This document shows positions 8,374 to 16,890 of a DNA stretch of 64,000 nt, piece after piece. Every line of letters begins with the position of its first letter. Positions within the stretch are counted from its first letter, which is position 1. This DNA is from Flavobacteriaceae bacterium (GTDB taxonomy: Bacteria; Bacteroidota; Bacteroidia; Flavobacteriales; Flavobacteriaceae). Under the pieces are notes generated by a model. It searched no databases. It saw nothing but the letters and a program-made list of their open reading frames with translations, and was not told the DNA's origin. The DNA lies in the NCBI GenBank assembly GCA_013003555.1, contig JABDIV010000052.1, forward strand, positions 248,001-312,000, in the 5' to 3' direction. The translations under genes were made by a program, and so were the position numbers.

Positions 8374-8886
8374 TTGAAAGATTATGTTTTCAATTGAGTC
8401 TTCTACTGTTTGCTTATCGGTTTCGAGTGTGATATCTGCTTGTTGATAGAATCCTGATCGTTCAAAAAGATGCTTCCCAATAAACTCACGACGTTCGTCT
8501 TGGGTATCTAAATGAGCCACCAAAGGTCGCTTAGCGGTTTCATCACTTAATCGTGTCAAAAGGGTTTCAATAGTGGCCTTCAGATAAATACTGATCGTAT
8601 TTTGACTCGATTTAATCAGATTGAGATTGGTCCCATAACAAGGCGTTCCTCCCCCTAAGGCCAGTACGACCTTAGTTCGATCATTCAGGATTTCAGCCAA
8701 ATATTTTGATTCTGCTCGTCTGAAATATAATTCCCCGTCGTCTTTGAAAATCGCACTGATGTTTTTACCCTCCCGAGATTCGATATAGGCATCAAGATCA
8801 ATAAATTCAAATTGCAGAGCATATGCAAGATCATTGCCAAGCACAGATTTTCCCGATCCCATATATCCCATTAAAACAATAACCAT
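8365..8886 (-). CDS. aroK: Shikimate kinase
   Basis: Phosphorylates shikimate with ATP in chorismate synthesis. The P-loop GYMGSGKSVLG is near residue 9, the shikimate-binding FIDLDAYIE (DxD) and FRRAESKYL segments follow, then LALGGGTP and the lid region SDETAKRPL. The open frame extends to 8940 but those 18 residues have no counterpart in the family; ATG at 8886 puts the P-loop at its normal distance from the N-terminus and gives 173 residues. It is transcribed away from the tRNA-Lys promoter region and converges on the phosphoribosyltransferase gene. Confidence 0.95.
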   Translation of the reverse strand: MVIVLMGYMGSGKSVLGNDLAYALQFEFIDLDAYIESREGKNISAIFKDDGELYFRRAESKYLAEILNDRTKVVLALGGGTPCYGTNLNLIKSSQNTISIYLKATIETLLTRLSDETAKRPLVAHLDTQDERREFIGKHLFERSGFYQQADITLETDKQTVEDSIENIIFQLF

Positions 8887-8981
8887 TGGTTTGAAAATCA
8901 ACAAGGTTTTATGAAGTTTGTTGACAAGGCAAAAAAACAAAATTTATACTTAATTTATATGGATTTAAGTTAGAAACCGTT

Positions 8982-8989
8982 TATATTTG
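8982..8989 (+). promoter_or_regulatory. Bacteroidota-type -7 box for the tRNA unit
   Basis: TATATTTG matches the TAnnTTTG -7 consensus of Bacteroidota sigma-A promoters and lies 28 bases before tRNA-Lys. No convincing -33 TTG was seen at the usual spacing. Confidence 0.6.
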
Positions 8990-9016
8990 CACCCTCATTT
9001 AGAAAAATCTAGTGAC

Positions 9017-9089
9017 GACCTGGTAGCTCAGTTGGTAGAGCATCTCCCTTTTAAGGAGAGGGTCCTGGGTTCGAGCCCCAGCCAGGTCA
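9017..9089 (+). tRNA. tRNA-Lys (anticodon TTT)
   Basis: The 73-base cloverleaf has acceptor arms GACCTGG and CCAGGTC, a D arm beginning GCTCAGTTGGTAGAGC, an anticodon loop CTTTTAA with anticodon TTT flanked by TCTCC/GGAGA, and a T arm with GGTTCGAGCC. The discriminator base is A and CCA is not encoded. Confidence 0.97.
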
Positions 9090-9092
9090 CTA

Positions 9093-9120
9093 AAAGTTAA
9101 GCTATTGCTTAACTTTTTTT
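9093..9120 (+). terminator. Hairpin with T tract between the two tRNA genes
   Basis: AAGTTAAG and CTTAACTT pair around ATTG-type loop bases (loop near 9101-9106) and are followed by a run of seven T. It may end the tRNA-Lys transcript or mark a processing point before tRNA-Leu 20 bases later. Confidence 0.6.
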
Positions 9121-9140
9121 ATTTTTGTATTGCAAATCCT

Positions 9141-9226
9141 GCGCACGTGGCGGAATTGGTAGACGCGCTAGGTTGAGGGCCTAGTGACCGCTTTTGGTCG
9201 TGGAAGTTCGAGTCTTCTCGTGCGCA
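9141..9226 (+). tRNA. tRNA-Leu (anticodon GAG)
   Basis: The 86-base class II tRNA has acceptor arms GCGCACG and CGTGCGC, D-arm sequence GGCGGAATTGGTAGACGC, an anticodon stem CTAGG/CCTAG around loop TTGAGGG (anticodon GAG), and a long variable arm (TGACCGCTTTTGGTCG). The T arm has AGTTCGAGTCT. The discriminator base is A and CCA is not encoded. Confidence 0.97.
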
Positions 9227-9275
9227 CTTTTCTTTCTAAGGGTTCATACTCATGATCTCTTCAATCTGAATTCTA

Positions 9276-10106
9276 TCATTCAGGCATTACGAGGAAAGGC
9301 ACTTTAGCCTTAAAAGAAATCTTCTTTATAACGGGTTCATTGAAAATAGCTTCTAAAATACTGTGCTTATATCGTACCATGGCAAGCATATCGATATAAA
9401 GCGTTTCAATAAACACATGAATCTCCATAGCCTTTTTGGCGTAATCCGGCATCCAATGAAATCGGATGTTACGGGATTCAAGAATTTTTGTCAAGACAGA
9501 TTTATTATATTCTTGAACTGAATTCAACTCTTCCTCTTCATTGATATGAAGAATACGAATCTGAGCATCGAATAACCCGGCCATTTTTTTAAGCGGTAAA
9601 ATTTCCTTCTCGCTGTAAAATCGTTCAAAATCTGTCGGAAAAGCAATCTCTTTGATTTCGGAGTACTTGAAGTCCTCCGGAACGATTAGAACCGGACAAT
9701 TTTTAATTGACTTTATTACATGAACGGTATTGCTTCCGAAAAATACGCTCTTAGCTCCTGTTGCCCCCTTGGTACACATAACGATAAGATCAATTCCAAA
9801 TTTATTTACGGCCCATTCGACAGAGTCATCTAAATGATCCTGGTTAACTAGCGTTTTAAAATTGTGATTTGGATTGATTCTGCCTTTCATTAAATTCTCA
9901 GCCATTTGATTGAGTTCAGACTTAGCTGTATTAATCAATGTTGTGGTTAATCTGCTTGAGAAATTTGACATCGACGATACGGCCAATGAAGTCGAATTCA
10001 ACAAGTAGAATGTACAGCTTTGCTTTTCGAATAATTTAAGGGCATATTCAATGGCGCTCCTTGAAATATCTGAAAAATCGGTGGGTAATAATATAGTCTT
10101 AAACAT
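9276..10106 (-). CDS. Universal stress protein, two-domain
   Basis: Cytoplasmic UspA-fold protein of 276 residues with one clear Usp domain at the N-terminus (MFKTILLPTDFSDISRSAIE) and a degenerate second half starting near EIAFPTDFERFYSEKE. The ATP-binding motif G-2x-G-9x-G(S/T) is only partly kept: the segment reads VMCTKGATGAKSVFFGSN, with Cys where the first Gly is expected. The role is presumably stress or starvation survival; no partner is known. A close paralogue lies 84 bases upstream on the same strand, so the two arose by tandem duplication and may be co-transcribed. Confidence 0.88.
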   Translation of the reverse strand: MFKTILLPTDFSDISRSAIEYALKLFEKQSCTFYLLNSTSLAVSSMSNFSSRLTTTLINTAKSELNQMAENLMKGRINPNHNFKTLVNQDHLDDSVEWAVNKFGIDLIVMCTKGATGAKSVFFGSNTVHVIKSIKNCPVLIVPEDFKYSEIKEIAFPTDFERFYSEKEILPLKKMAGLFDAQIRILHINEEEELNSVQEYNKSVLTKILESRNIRFHWMPDYAKKAMEIHVFIETLYIDMLAMVRYKHSILEAIFNEPVIKKISFKAKVPFLVMPE

Positions 10107-10190
10107 GATCCTGAGTATTTAGGGTATCTTAAATTTACACAATCCTTTGATAAACAATAGCATCTATCAGGTCTAAACAAATGTGATGTC

Positions 10191-11033
10191 TTATAAACCA
10201 GCCGGTATTACCAAAAATGGCACATTCAGGTGGAAGCCTATTTGACTGATATTTGACCTAAAAAACAAATTGTCGAAAAACGAATGCTTATTATTTATCA
10301 TAGCGAGGAGATTTATCTTCCATTTCAATTGAAAATTTGATACGGCTTCTGCCACGCTCTGCTCTTCGAGATCATTGAACATAATTGTTGATTCCGACAA
10401 TAGATTTTTGAGATCCTTTTTATGTTTTTCTTGTTCTTCGGTTAGTTGATCAACCTTAAAAACGTGCATAATATGTATTCTTGAATGGAAGTGTTGGGCC
10501 AAATCGGCCAATAGACTGGTGTGCTTTGGTTTAAAGGCTAGCTCAAAGTCTGTTGGAAACAGGATTTCGAGGGGATTCTCATAGCTGAAATCAGCCGGTA
10601 TTGCTAATACAGGACAATTCACAGCTTTAAACACATGAACCGTATTCGAGCCAAAAAGAACTTCTTTCGCTCCAGTTGCCCCTGTTGTTCCCATAACGAT
10701 CAGATCGATATTTTTTTGATCTATGATTTCTTTTATCTCCGGAATTAAAGTATTAAAAGCCGCAATGCATTCAAACGAATGCTTTGTGTTCTTAAATGTA
10801 TTTTGAGCACGTTCCTTTACAGCTTGAAGGCAGCGTTCCGAATTTTCCCTGATTGGATCTCCAATTCCAAATTGAGCAGGATTAACCAGAACATATTCCA
10901 AATGATAAATAACCGGCGTATAAGTATTCAGAATATAAAATTTACAGTCTTCTTCTTCAAGTAACTGAACGGCATATGCTATGGCATTCCATGCATTTTC
11001 TGAAAAATCGGTAGGCAATAATACGCGCTTCAT
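10191..11033 (-). CDS. Universal stress protein, two-domain
   Basis: Paralogue of the next gene downstream, 280 residues. It begins MKRVLLPTDFSENAWNAIAY and keeps the full nucleotide motif VMGTTGATGAKEVLFGSN (G-2x-G-9x-GS), so ATP binding is likely here even if it is weakened in its neighbour. The second Usp-like half begins around LEILFPTDFELAFKPKH. Tandem two-domain Usp genes are common in Flavobacteriaceae. No specific ligand or stress can be inferred from the sequence alone. Confidence 0.9.
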   Translation of the reverse strand: MKRVLLPTDFSENAWNAIAYAVQLLEEEDCKFYILNTYTPVIYHLEYVLVNPAQFGIGDPIRENSERCLQAVKERAQNTFKNTKHSFECIAAFNTLIPEIKEIIDQKNIDLIVMGTTGATGAKEVLFGSNTVHVFKAVNCPVLAIPADFSYENPLEILFPTDFELAFKPKHTSLLADLAQHFHSRIHIMHVFKVDQLTEEQEKHKKDLKNLLSESTIMFNDLEEQSVAEAVSNFQLKWKINLLAMINNKHSFFDNLFFRSNISQIGFHLNVPFLVIPAGL

Positions 11034-11112
11034 AAACGATAGATATTCTTAAAGATAATTCAATATGTTATCAGAAACAATGATATTCATCACCATTCCT
11101 CGTCTGTCCTGT

Positions 11113-12162
11113 TTAGTTGTACGCCTTTGGCAATTCATTTTCTTTCAATTCTTTTCCAAGGCTCTTTTGAAGAACTTCTATTAGCGCATCGGTCGTATCG
11201 GGTTCAATAATATTCAACGCCCTTACGCCGCAAAGTCGTTCCACAAGTTCAGATCCTGCAATGGTATTGGTTGAAATACCGGTTACGATATCGGGAATGA
11301 GATCAAACGCTTTCATCAGGCCATATACAGCATAAGGATCTGACGCGCTTAATATGGTGCATTTTATGTGATCTCTAATAGCTTCGATAGCTAAATCGCC
11401 ATTATAGGGTTCAAGGGGTGAGGCTCCTATTTCAATCACAGCGACATCGGCATCCACAGAACTGATTCGATTTAAAAGCATTTTTAAGCGCTTTTTAAAC
11501 GCTTCACGAGGATAAATCGATGACGGTAAACCAACATCTACAAAGTCAAAAACCGCATCGGCTCCTACGTCTTTGATTGCCAAAATGTCCTTAAAGCGTC
11601 CGGCACCCGTTAATTTAGCTCCCACAACACTAATTCCTGCTTTTTTAAAAATATCCGTTACGATTCTTGCCGAGGTGGTTTTACCTGCTGACATAGAGGT
11701 GCCAACAAACAGAATTACCGGCGTTTTAAAATCCCGATCTGGATATGGCACGATAAAATCATTCATGGTTACCTTTTTACCATTTCGAACAACGTGGCCA
11801 AGGTAAAGCACCTCCATCATTTCAGGCACATAAACCGATTTAGAAGTCAGCTTTCCAACCAATCCGGCTCCGGTAAGAACATGCATTTTACCATCCGGTT
11901 CAACGTTCTTCCAAGTTCCCGTTGCTTCTAATGTCGCATGCCGTTCTCCTAAAGCTCCTACGATCGATTCACCACCCATTACCCCTCGCATTCTACCATT
12001 GGCTAATTCAATTTTAAAGAAATCGCTTCCTTTGACAATGATCTTACAAATCACATAATCGCCTGTCGACCATTCCGATAAAGGTCGTTTATCCACCTCA
12101 AATTCTTTGGTTTGAAGATCCGATATTCGAGTCAGCCCGGGGAAAATATATTTATAATTCAT
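11113..12162 (-). CDS. DUF1611 / DgcN-like P-loop protein
   Basis: Cytoplasmic protein of 349 residues with an N-terminal domain and a C-terminal P-loop domain. The nucleotide site is FVGTSMSAGKTTSARIV near residue 155, followed by VIEIGASPLEPYNGDLA (Walker B-like region). The family is DUF1611; one characterised branch, DgcN, has been reported as a D-glutamate N-acetyltransferase, but that activity should not be assumed here. ATG at 12162 is preferred over 12195, which would overlap the upstream gene. It is the third gene of a unit with an M20 peptidase and a flavin reductase, 19 bases after the peptidase stop. Confidence 0.8.
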   Translation of the reverse strand: MNYKYIFPGLTRISDLQTKEFEVDKRPLSEWSTGDYVICKIIVKGSDFFKIELANGRMRGVMGGESIVGALGERHATLEATGTWKNVEPDGKMHVLTGAGLVGKLTSKSVYVPEMMEVLYLGHVVRNGKKVTMNDFIVPYPDRDFKTPVILFVGTSMSAGKTTSARIVTDIFKKAGISVVGAKLTGAGRFKDILAIKDVGADAVFDFVDVGLPSSIYPREAFKKRLKMLLNRISSVDADVAVIEIGASPLEPYNGDLAIEAIRDHIKCTILSASDPYAVYGLMKAFDLIPDIVTGISTNTIAGSELVERLCGVRALNIIEPDTTDALIEVLQKSLGKELKENELPKAYN

Positions 12163-12181
12163 AATAATTAATTCAAAACGA

Positions 12182-13345
12182 TTAAACCTCTTCAAGTAAA
12201 AGCAAACTCAATAGAGCCGCACGATCAACAATGGTATCGGTCAGGATAAATTCGTGATTGGCATGTGCACCGTCACCTACGGTACCCAATCCATCAAGGG
12301 TCGCTGTATATAAACTTGTCGTATTGCCATCTGATCCACCACCGGCGGTAGCTTGCTTAAGTTCTAGTCCGATTAATTCCCCATTCGTTTTTGCTTTTCG
12401 CCAAAGCTTTTGATTCCGTGCTGTCGGCTCCATAGGCATACGCCCAATACCACCATCTATCTTCAACGCGACATCCTTCATTTGGGGTTCCAGTTCAAAT
12501 ATTTTTTGAGTTATAAATTTTCCGTCTTCGATATTTGCCACACGCACATCGATTACCGCCTTACTTTGAGGAGCAACCACATTAGCTGAATATCCTCCTT
12601 CAATCAAACCAACATTAACAGTTATACCTCTTTCAAAATCATTCATAGCATGAAGCTTTTGAATTTGATGCGATAACTCGACAATTGCATTAACACCCTT
12701 TCCGGGGTCCAGTCCGGCGTGAGCTGCTTTGCCTTTTACCTGTATGGTAAATCGTCCAATGCCTTTTCGGGCCGTTTTTAATCGACCATCTCGTCCTAAA
12801 GGAGGCTCGAGAATATAGGCCCGACATGCTTTTTTTGACAATTGACGAATTATTGGCGTAGATTCAAAACTTCCGATCTCTTCATCCGAATTGATTAATA
12901 TCACCGGAGTCGCAGGCATTGAATATCCTAATTCGGATATTGTTTTAAGTGCAAAATATATTTGAGTGATCCCGGCCTTCATATCATAAATCCCAGGGCC
13001 AGTTGCTTGTCCGTTTGCCTGAGTAATGGGCATATTCTCAATAACATTTCTTTGCCAAACCGTATCACAATGGCCTATTAGTAGCTGTATCGGGGCATTT
13101 TTTATTCGATTATCGGGTCTCACATACAAATAACCGCCAGTTATTCTACCCGGCATATGAATACAATTAAAATTCATTGCCTTGAAATGACTGCTCAGCC
13201 ATTTTAGTGCCTCATGTTGAGATTCTTTATCCCTTGATGGGGTTTCGATGGCGACAAGTTCAAATAAAAACGATAACATATCGTCTTTTCTCTTCTTCAG
13301 ACGATCATAAATTTTATCGGCGATATGAATACGATTTTTTTTCAC
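12182..13345 (-). CDS. M20-family metallopeptidase (carboxypeptidase G2-like)
   Basis: Predicted two-zinc cytoplasmic hydrolase of peptide or N-acyl amino acid bonds, 387 residues. Zinc-site blocks are visible: LLIGHCDTVW (His and Asp), GPGIYDMKAG (bridging Asp), NSDEEIGS (catalytic Glu-Glu pair), and a C-terminal NHEF His. The dimerisation lid domain lies between, starting near IQVKGKAAHAGLDPGKGVNA. The order and spacing fit the ArgE/DapE/carboxypeptidase G2 group. No signal peptide. Its start overlaps the stop of the flavin reductase gene by four bases, so the two are translationally coupled. The substrate is unknown. Confidence 0.88.
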   Translation of the reverse strand: MKKNRIHIADKIYDRLKKRKDDMLSFLFELVAIETPSRDKESQHEALKWLSSHFKAMNFNCIHMPGRITGGYLYVRPDNRIKNAPIQLLIGHCDTVWQRNVIENMPITQANGQATGPGIYDMKAGITQIYFALKTISELGYSMPATPVILINSDEEIGSFESTPIIRQLSKKACRAYILEPPLGRDGRLKTARKGIGRFTIQVKGKAAHAGLDPGKGVNAIVELSHQIQKLHAMNDFERGITVNVGLIEGGYSANVVAPQSKAVIDVRVANIEDGKFITQKIFELEPQMKDVALKIDGGIGRMPMEPTARNQKLWRKAKTNGELIGLELKQATAGGGSDGNTTSLYTATLDGLGTVGDGAHANHEFILTDTIVDRAALLSLLLLEEV

Positions 13346-13953
13346 CGTTTAAAGTCTTTTGGAAATGGAAATTCAAATGTTTCCTTGATTTCAGCATATC
13401 GACCCGTAGCGATATAGGCAAGTAAAGAATGCTTATAAATCTGATCCTGATCAGATCGTTCTGAAGATCTCAAATAATCCTGATCGACATAGGCTGATTT
13501 AATTCTCCCGGTTATGATTGAATTATCATCAAATCCGTCAATTATTTTATAACGTTCACATTCAAAATAAAGATAGGAATCACTGAGTATCAACGCATCA
13601 ATATTCGGTGCTTTTTCTGTTGGCAATGCCTTAATAATCTGATCTGATTTGCTAATATCATCGCATCTTGGAGATGCCGTCAAAGCCGAAATAATAACCT
13701 GATCAGGTTTTGGAAAACTTACTGTGAACTCACCCCAATCCATTATATTTCTATACGTTGCATGCTTCGGTGTGCAAATGAAGCCAAAGTAATTATTAAA
13801 TCCAATGGGAGATGCCATGTGCTTAGGTGCAAGATCATAGGCGTTATTTTCTTTTGTCCCGATCACGACCAATGGAGCCACGGTGAAGACCTTATCCCAT
13901 ATCGGTTGATCAACATCAAGTACAACAGTCCCATTTTTTAACATGTCTTTCAT
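13342..13953 (-). CDS. Flavin reductase-like FMN-binding protein
   Basis: Split-barrel protein of the flavin reductase (DIM6/NTAB) family, 203 residues, likely binding FMN and reducing flavin with NAD(P)H. Visible family features are an N-terminal PLVVIGTKENNAYDLAP strand-turn, GFNNYFGFICTP, TYRNIMDWGEFTVSFP and the central loop before YLYFECERYKIIDGF. It is the first gene of the unit leading into the M20 peptidase and DUF1611 genes. Its role in that unit is not clear; supplying reduced flavin to an enzyme encoded elsewhere is possible. Confidence 0.82.
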   Translation of the reverse strand: MKDMLKNGTVVLDVDQPIWDKVFTVAPLVVIGTKENNAYDLAPKHMASPIGFNNYFGFICTPKHATYRNIMDWGEFTVSFPKPDQVIISALTASPRCDDISKSDQIIKALPTEKAPNIDALILSDSYLYFECERYKIIDGFDDNSIITGRIKSAYVDQDYLRSSERSDQDQIYKHSLLAYIATGRYAEIKETFEFPFPKDFKR

Positions 13954-14177
13954 TTCCGTATTAAATTGTTGCTATTATCAAACATAATTAACCTTATTGA
14001 CAAATAAAATGACATGCATCAGTCTTTACTTAGTTTTTAATTAAATTTTATAATTATATAGCGCATTTATTGTTAATAATTGTAAATCTTTTAGAATCAG
14101 GTTCTTTATGATTAATGTCATTGTATTTTAAGCTTATAAAAAATATATTTATAGGTTAGACTTAAATACATTTAGCC

Positions 14178-14786
14178 ATGCGAAGATTACCTATATTATT
14201 AGCCATATTTTTTATCGTATCGATTTGCCGGAGTCAAGATATTGAACAGTTAGATTTTATTTCGCCATTTCATGATGGTGTAGCTGCAGTTAAGAAAGAT
14301 AAACATTGGGGTTTTATCGATGACAGCGGTACCCTCATCATAGATTTTAGAAATGACCTTGTGATCACCAAAAGAAATGAAGAAGGTTATCCGATTTTTA
14401 ACAGTGGACGACTCTTGTTTAAAGAAGTGCGAGACGGGATTACCTACTTCGGTTATCTCGACAAATCAGGCAAAGCTATTATTCCCGCACGATTTTTAAA
14501 TGCAACCGACTTCAATGACGGTTGGGCGGTTGTCCTTGAATTAGTTAAACGCCAGGTTGGAACCAACGAACTCCTTGAAAAACCGTTAGTGTCTTATGAT
14601 TATTTTGAAGCCATTATCGATACCGAGGGTAAAGTTTTACACTATTTGGTTGACAAACCCGTTCACATCGCTCTTGATCGCGAATATCTCAGACGTCCGC
14701 CAGCCATTACATATAAAGTGATTTCAAATCATTTGGTTGCTAAACTTAATGAAAATAAAACCTGGTCTATTAAAAAAATAGAGTAA
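14178..14786 (+). CDS. WG-repeat secreted protein
   Basis: Exported protein of 202 residues with a signal peptide (MRRLPILLAIFFIVSICRSQ) and WG repeats. The repeat units are visible as PFHDGVAAVKKDKHWGFID, GYLDKSGKAIIPARF and FNDGWAVVLE, which match the WG (KWG) pattern of short beta units. Such proteins are common in Bacteroidota and have no established function; binding of a surface or matrix ligand is a guess. The 224-base AT-rich gap upstream shows no other gene. The CDP-alcohol phosphatidyltransferase gene follows after 22 bases. Confidence 0.78.
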   Translation: MRRLPILLAIFFIVSICRSQDIEQLDFISPFHDGVAAVKKDKHWGFIDDSGTLIIDFRNDLVITKRNEEGYPIFNSGRLLFKEVRDGITYFGYLDKSGKAIIPARFLNATDFNDGWAVVLELVKRQVGTNELLEKPLVSYDYFEAIIDTEGKVLHYLVDKPVHIALDREYLRRPPAITYKVISNHLVAKLNENKTWSIKKIE

Positions 14787-14808
14787 GAGATTTGACTGAT
14801 CTGAACCT

Positions 14809-15423
14809 ATGTTGACATTTAAAAATTTTAATGTTGCCGATTGGTTCTCTTTTTACAGAGTTGCGGCGGCACCAATTCTATTGTTGCTCATTTGGTATGA
14901 CGAAAGAGCTTTTTTTTCATGGTTTCTTTTGTCGTGTTATGCTACCGATGCTCTGGATGGTTTTATCGCAAGAAAGCTGAAGATAACGAGTCCGCGCGGA
15001 TCACAATTAGATTCCTTCGGAGACCAGATAACACTTGCTCTGGGGGTTATCGGACTCTTGAAATTTGAAAGGGAGTTTATTCTTGAAAACCTTCTTTTAA
15101 TCATCATAGTTTTTATTCCATACATCGTTCAGATGATTATCGCATATTTGAAATACGGAAAGGCTTCGGCCTTCCATACGTATCTGGCTAAACTCTCAGC
15201 AATTATGCAAAGTGTATTTATTTTGTGGGCTTTGTTTTTCAGTCCCGACTACACACTGTTCTATTGTATGATAGCCATAGGATTATTAGAAACGTTCGAG
15301 GAAATCACCCTGATTTTTATGCATGATAAATGGGCGTCAGATGTTAAAGGTATTTACTGGGCAGTGAAAGAAAGGAAACGTTCTATCAAGGAAAGAAAAC
15401 GCTCAAAGAAAGAAACTGAATAA
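14809..15423 (+). CDS. CDP-alcohol phosphatidyltransferase family membrane enzyme
   Basis: Integral membrane enzyme that transfers a phosphatidyl group from CDP-diacylglycerol to an alcohol. The signature D-x2-D-G-x2-A-R-x8-G-x3-D-x3-D is intact between residues 45 and 72: it begins DALDGFIAR and ends GSQLDSFGD. About six helices follow and precede it. Whether it makes phosphatidylglycerol phosphate, phosphatidylserine or another headgroup cannot be decided. The tail is short and repetitive (KERKRS units). Its TAA stop shares a base with the ATG of the next gene, so the two are translationally coupled. Confidence 0.88.
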   Translation: MLTFKNFNVADWFSFYRVAAAPILLLLIWYDERAFFSWFLLSCYATDALDGFIARKLKITSPRGSQLDSFGDQITLALGVIGLLKFEREFILENLLLIIIVFIPYIVQMIIAYLKYGKASAFHTYLAKLSAIMQSVFILWALFFSPDYTLFYCMIAIGLLETFEEITLIFMHDKWASDVKGIYWAVKERKRSIKERKRSKKETE

Positions 15424-16643
15424 TGCGCACCTTTTCGCTATTCTCAATCTTACTGCTGTGCCTGGCACTTTTGGTGATTGATATACTGGCATTTTATTGG
15501 TTAGAATCCATAACCACCCTTCTCGATTCTCCGGGTTTAAAATTAGCAATTGAAATTACATTCTGGATTTTTACAATCGGTCTTATTTCATCGATCATCA
15601 TTTTAAAAGTCAGGCTGGATGATATAAATCCAAGGCGAAAACAATGGCTGATATCAAGGTTTTACGGACTTGCTATTTCATCTTTTATTCCGAAACTGAT
15701 ATTCGTAGTAATAATAAGCATCTTGTATTTTACGAATTTTGTTTTTCTCAAAGAAGAGAGCCTCTTCGTCGTTCCGTTAATCGGACTGATTTCCGGTGTT
15801 CTTCCATTTTTTGTCATTCTATATGGTATTTTTGCCGCTGCTTATCGATTCAAATTATATCATTTAAAAATAGATTTTAAAAAGCTGCCACGGTCTTTCT
15901 CGGGTATGCGTATCATTCATATCTCAGATTTTCACCTCGGAAGCTTCAATCAACGATACAAGGTGTTAGATCCGGCCATAGAAATGATTAATCGTCAAAA
16001 ACCCGATTACATTTTTTTCACCGGTGATATGGTGAATAATTTCGCCTGGGAGTTAAAGGGCTGGGATAAAATATTATTGAAGCTTAAGGCGAAAAAAGGA
16101 AAATTTGCCGTGCTTGGGAATCATGATTACGGTGACTATAGCAAATGGCCAAACAAGGAAGAAAAACGAAAAAATAAGCAGGGTATCATCGATTTTTTTC
16201 AAACAATCGGGTTCAATCTTTTATTGAATTCTTCCGTAATTGTTGATGAAAATGGTGAAAAGTTAGGCATAGTCGGGGTTGAGAACTGGGGCAACCCACC
16301 CTTTAAACAATATGGCAATCTTCAAAAGGCTTTAAAGGGACTGAATGGTATAGGCTTCAAAATATTGCTTTCACATGATCCCTCACACTGGGCTGAAGAA
16401 ATAAAGGTACAGACCGATATTGCCTTAACTCTTTCAGGCCATACCCACGGCATGCAAGCAGGTATCCAATATAAAGGTTTTACCTGGAGTCCTATTAAAT
16501 ATAAATATCAGCATTGGGGTGGTCTATATGGGGAAAATGATCAATTTCTATACGTAAACCGCGGACTGGGATGGATGGGCTTTCCCGGGCGACTGGGGAT
16601 GCGTCCTGAAATTACCCTAATTGAGTTGTTTGATTCAAGATAA
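15423..16643 (+). CDS. Membrane-anchored metallophosphoesterase
   Basis: Calcineurin-like phosphoesterase of 406 residues. Four N-terminal membrane helices span about residues 1-145, then the dinuclear metal site appears in order: IHISDFHLGSF, FTGDMVNN, VLGNHDYGD, LSHDPSHW and LSGHTHGMQ. This layout matches the YkuE/YaeI-type membrane phosphoesterases that act on lipid-linked phosphates, such as UDP-diacylglucosamine hydrolases. With the adjacent CDP-alcohol phosphatidyltransferase, a role in phospholipid or lipid A-related metabolism is likely. It begins one base inside the upstream stop codon. Confidence 0.9.
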   Translation: MRTFSLFSILLLCLALLVIDILAFYWLESITTLLDSPGLKLAIEITFWIFTIGLISSIIILKVRLDDINPRRKQWLISRFYGLAISSFIPKLIFVVIISILYFTNFVFLKEESLFVVPLIGLISGVLPFFVILYGIFAAAYRFKLYHLKIDFKKLPRSFSGMRIIHISDFHLGSFNQRYKVLDPAIEMINRQKPDYIFFTGDMVNNFAWELKGWDKILLKLKAKKGKFAVLGNHDYGDYSKWPNKEEKRKNKQGIIDFFQTIGFNLLLNSSVIVDENGEKLGIVGVENWGNPPFKQYGNLQKALKGLNGIGFKILLSHDPSHWAEEIKVQTDIALTLSGHTHGMQAGIQYKGFTWSPIKYKYQHWGGLYGENDQFLYVNRGLGWMGFPGRLGMRPEITLIELFDSR

Positions 16644-16685
16644 GCATCGATGACTTATATCATAAAAATTAATTCTTGAATCCTG

Positions 16686-16693
16686 TAGCTTTG
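16686..16693 (+). promoter_or_regulatory. Candidate -7 box for the small membrane protein gene
   Basis: TAGCTTTG fits the TAnnTTTG consensus and lies 25 bases before the ATG at 16719. No matching -33 TTG was found. Confidence 0.45.
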
Positions 16694-16718
16694 TTTATGG
16701 TCTTAAATCGTTAATCGG

Positions 16719-16883
16719 ATGAAAAATAAAACCGGTATTCCGTTACAATTCATATTCGGACTAATACTCGCCCTTGGTGCCGGAGTATCGATGTACTTTG
16801 ACACCTACCCTTTGGGTGCGCGGATTACCGTTGGCATCATTGGTCTTTTGCTAATCGCTACCTCCAAATACAGGTTGCTGTAA
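16719..16883 (+). CDS. Small two-helix membrane protein
   Basis: Open frame of 54 residues starting MKNKTGIPLQFIFGLILALG and ending ATSKYRLL. It contains two hydrophobic stretches (about residues 9-25 and 36-48) joined by a short polar loop MYFDTYPLGAR, so an inner-membrane hairpin is expected. It has its own -7 box and fills the gap between the phosphoesterase and the convergent mlaD gene, with no overlap. I do not recognise a family; small helical-hairpin membrane proteins of this kind often go unannotated in Flavobacteria. Confidence 0.62.
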   Translation: MKNKTGIPLQFIFGLILALGAGVSMYFDTYPLGARITVGIIGLLLIATSKYRLL

Positions 16884-16890
16884 AAATTCA

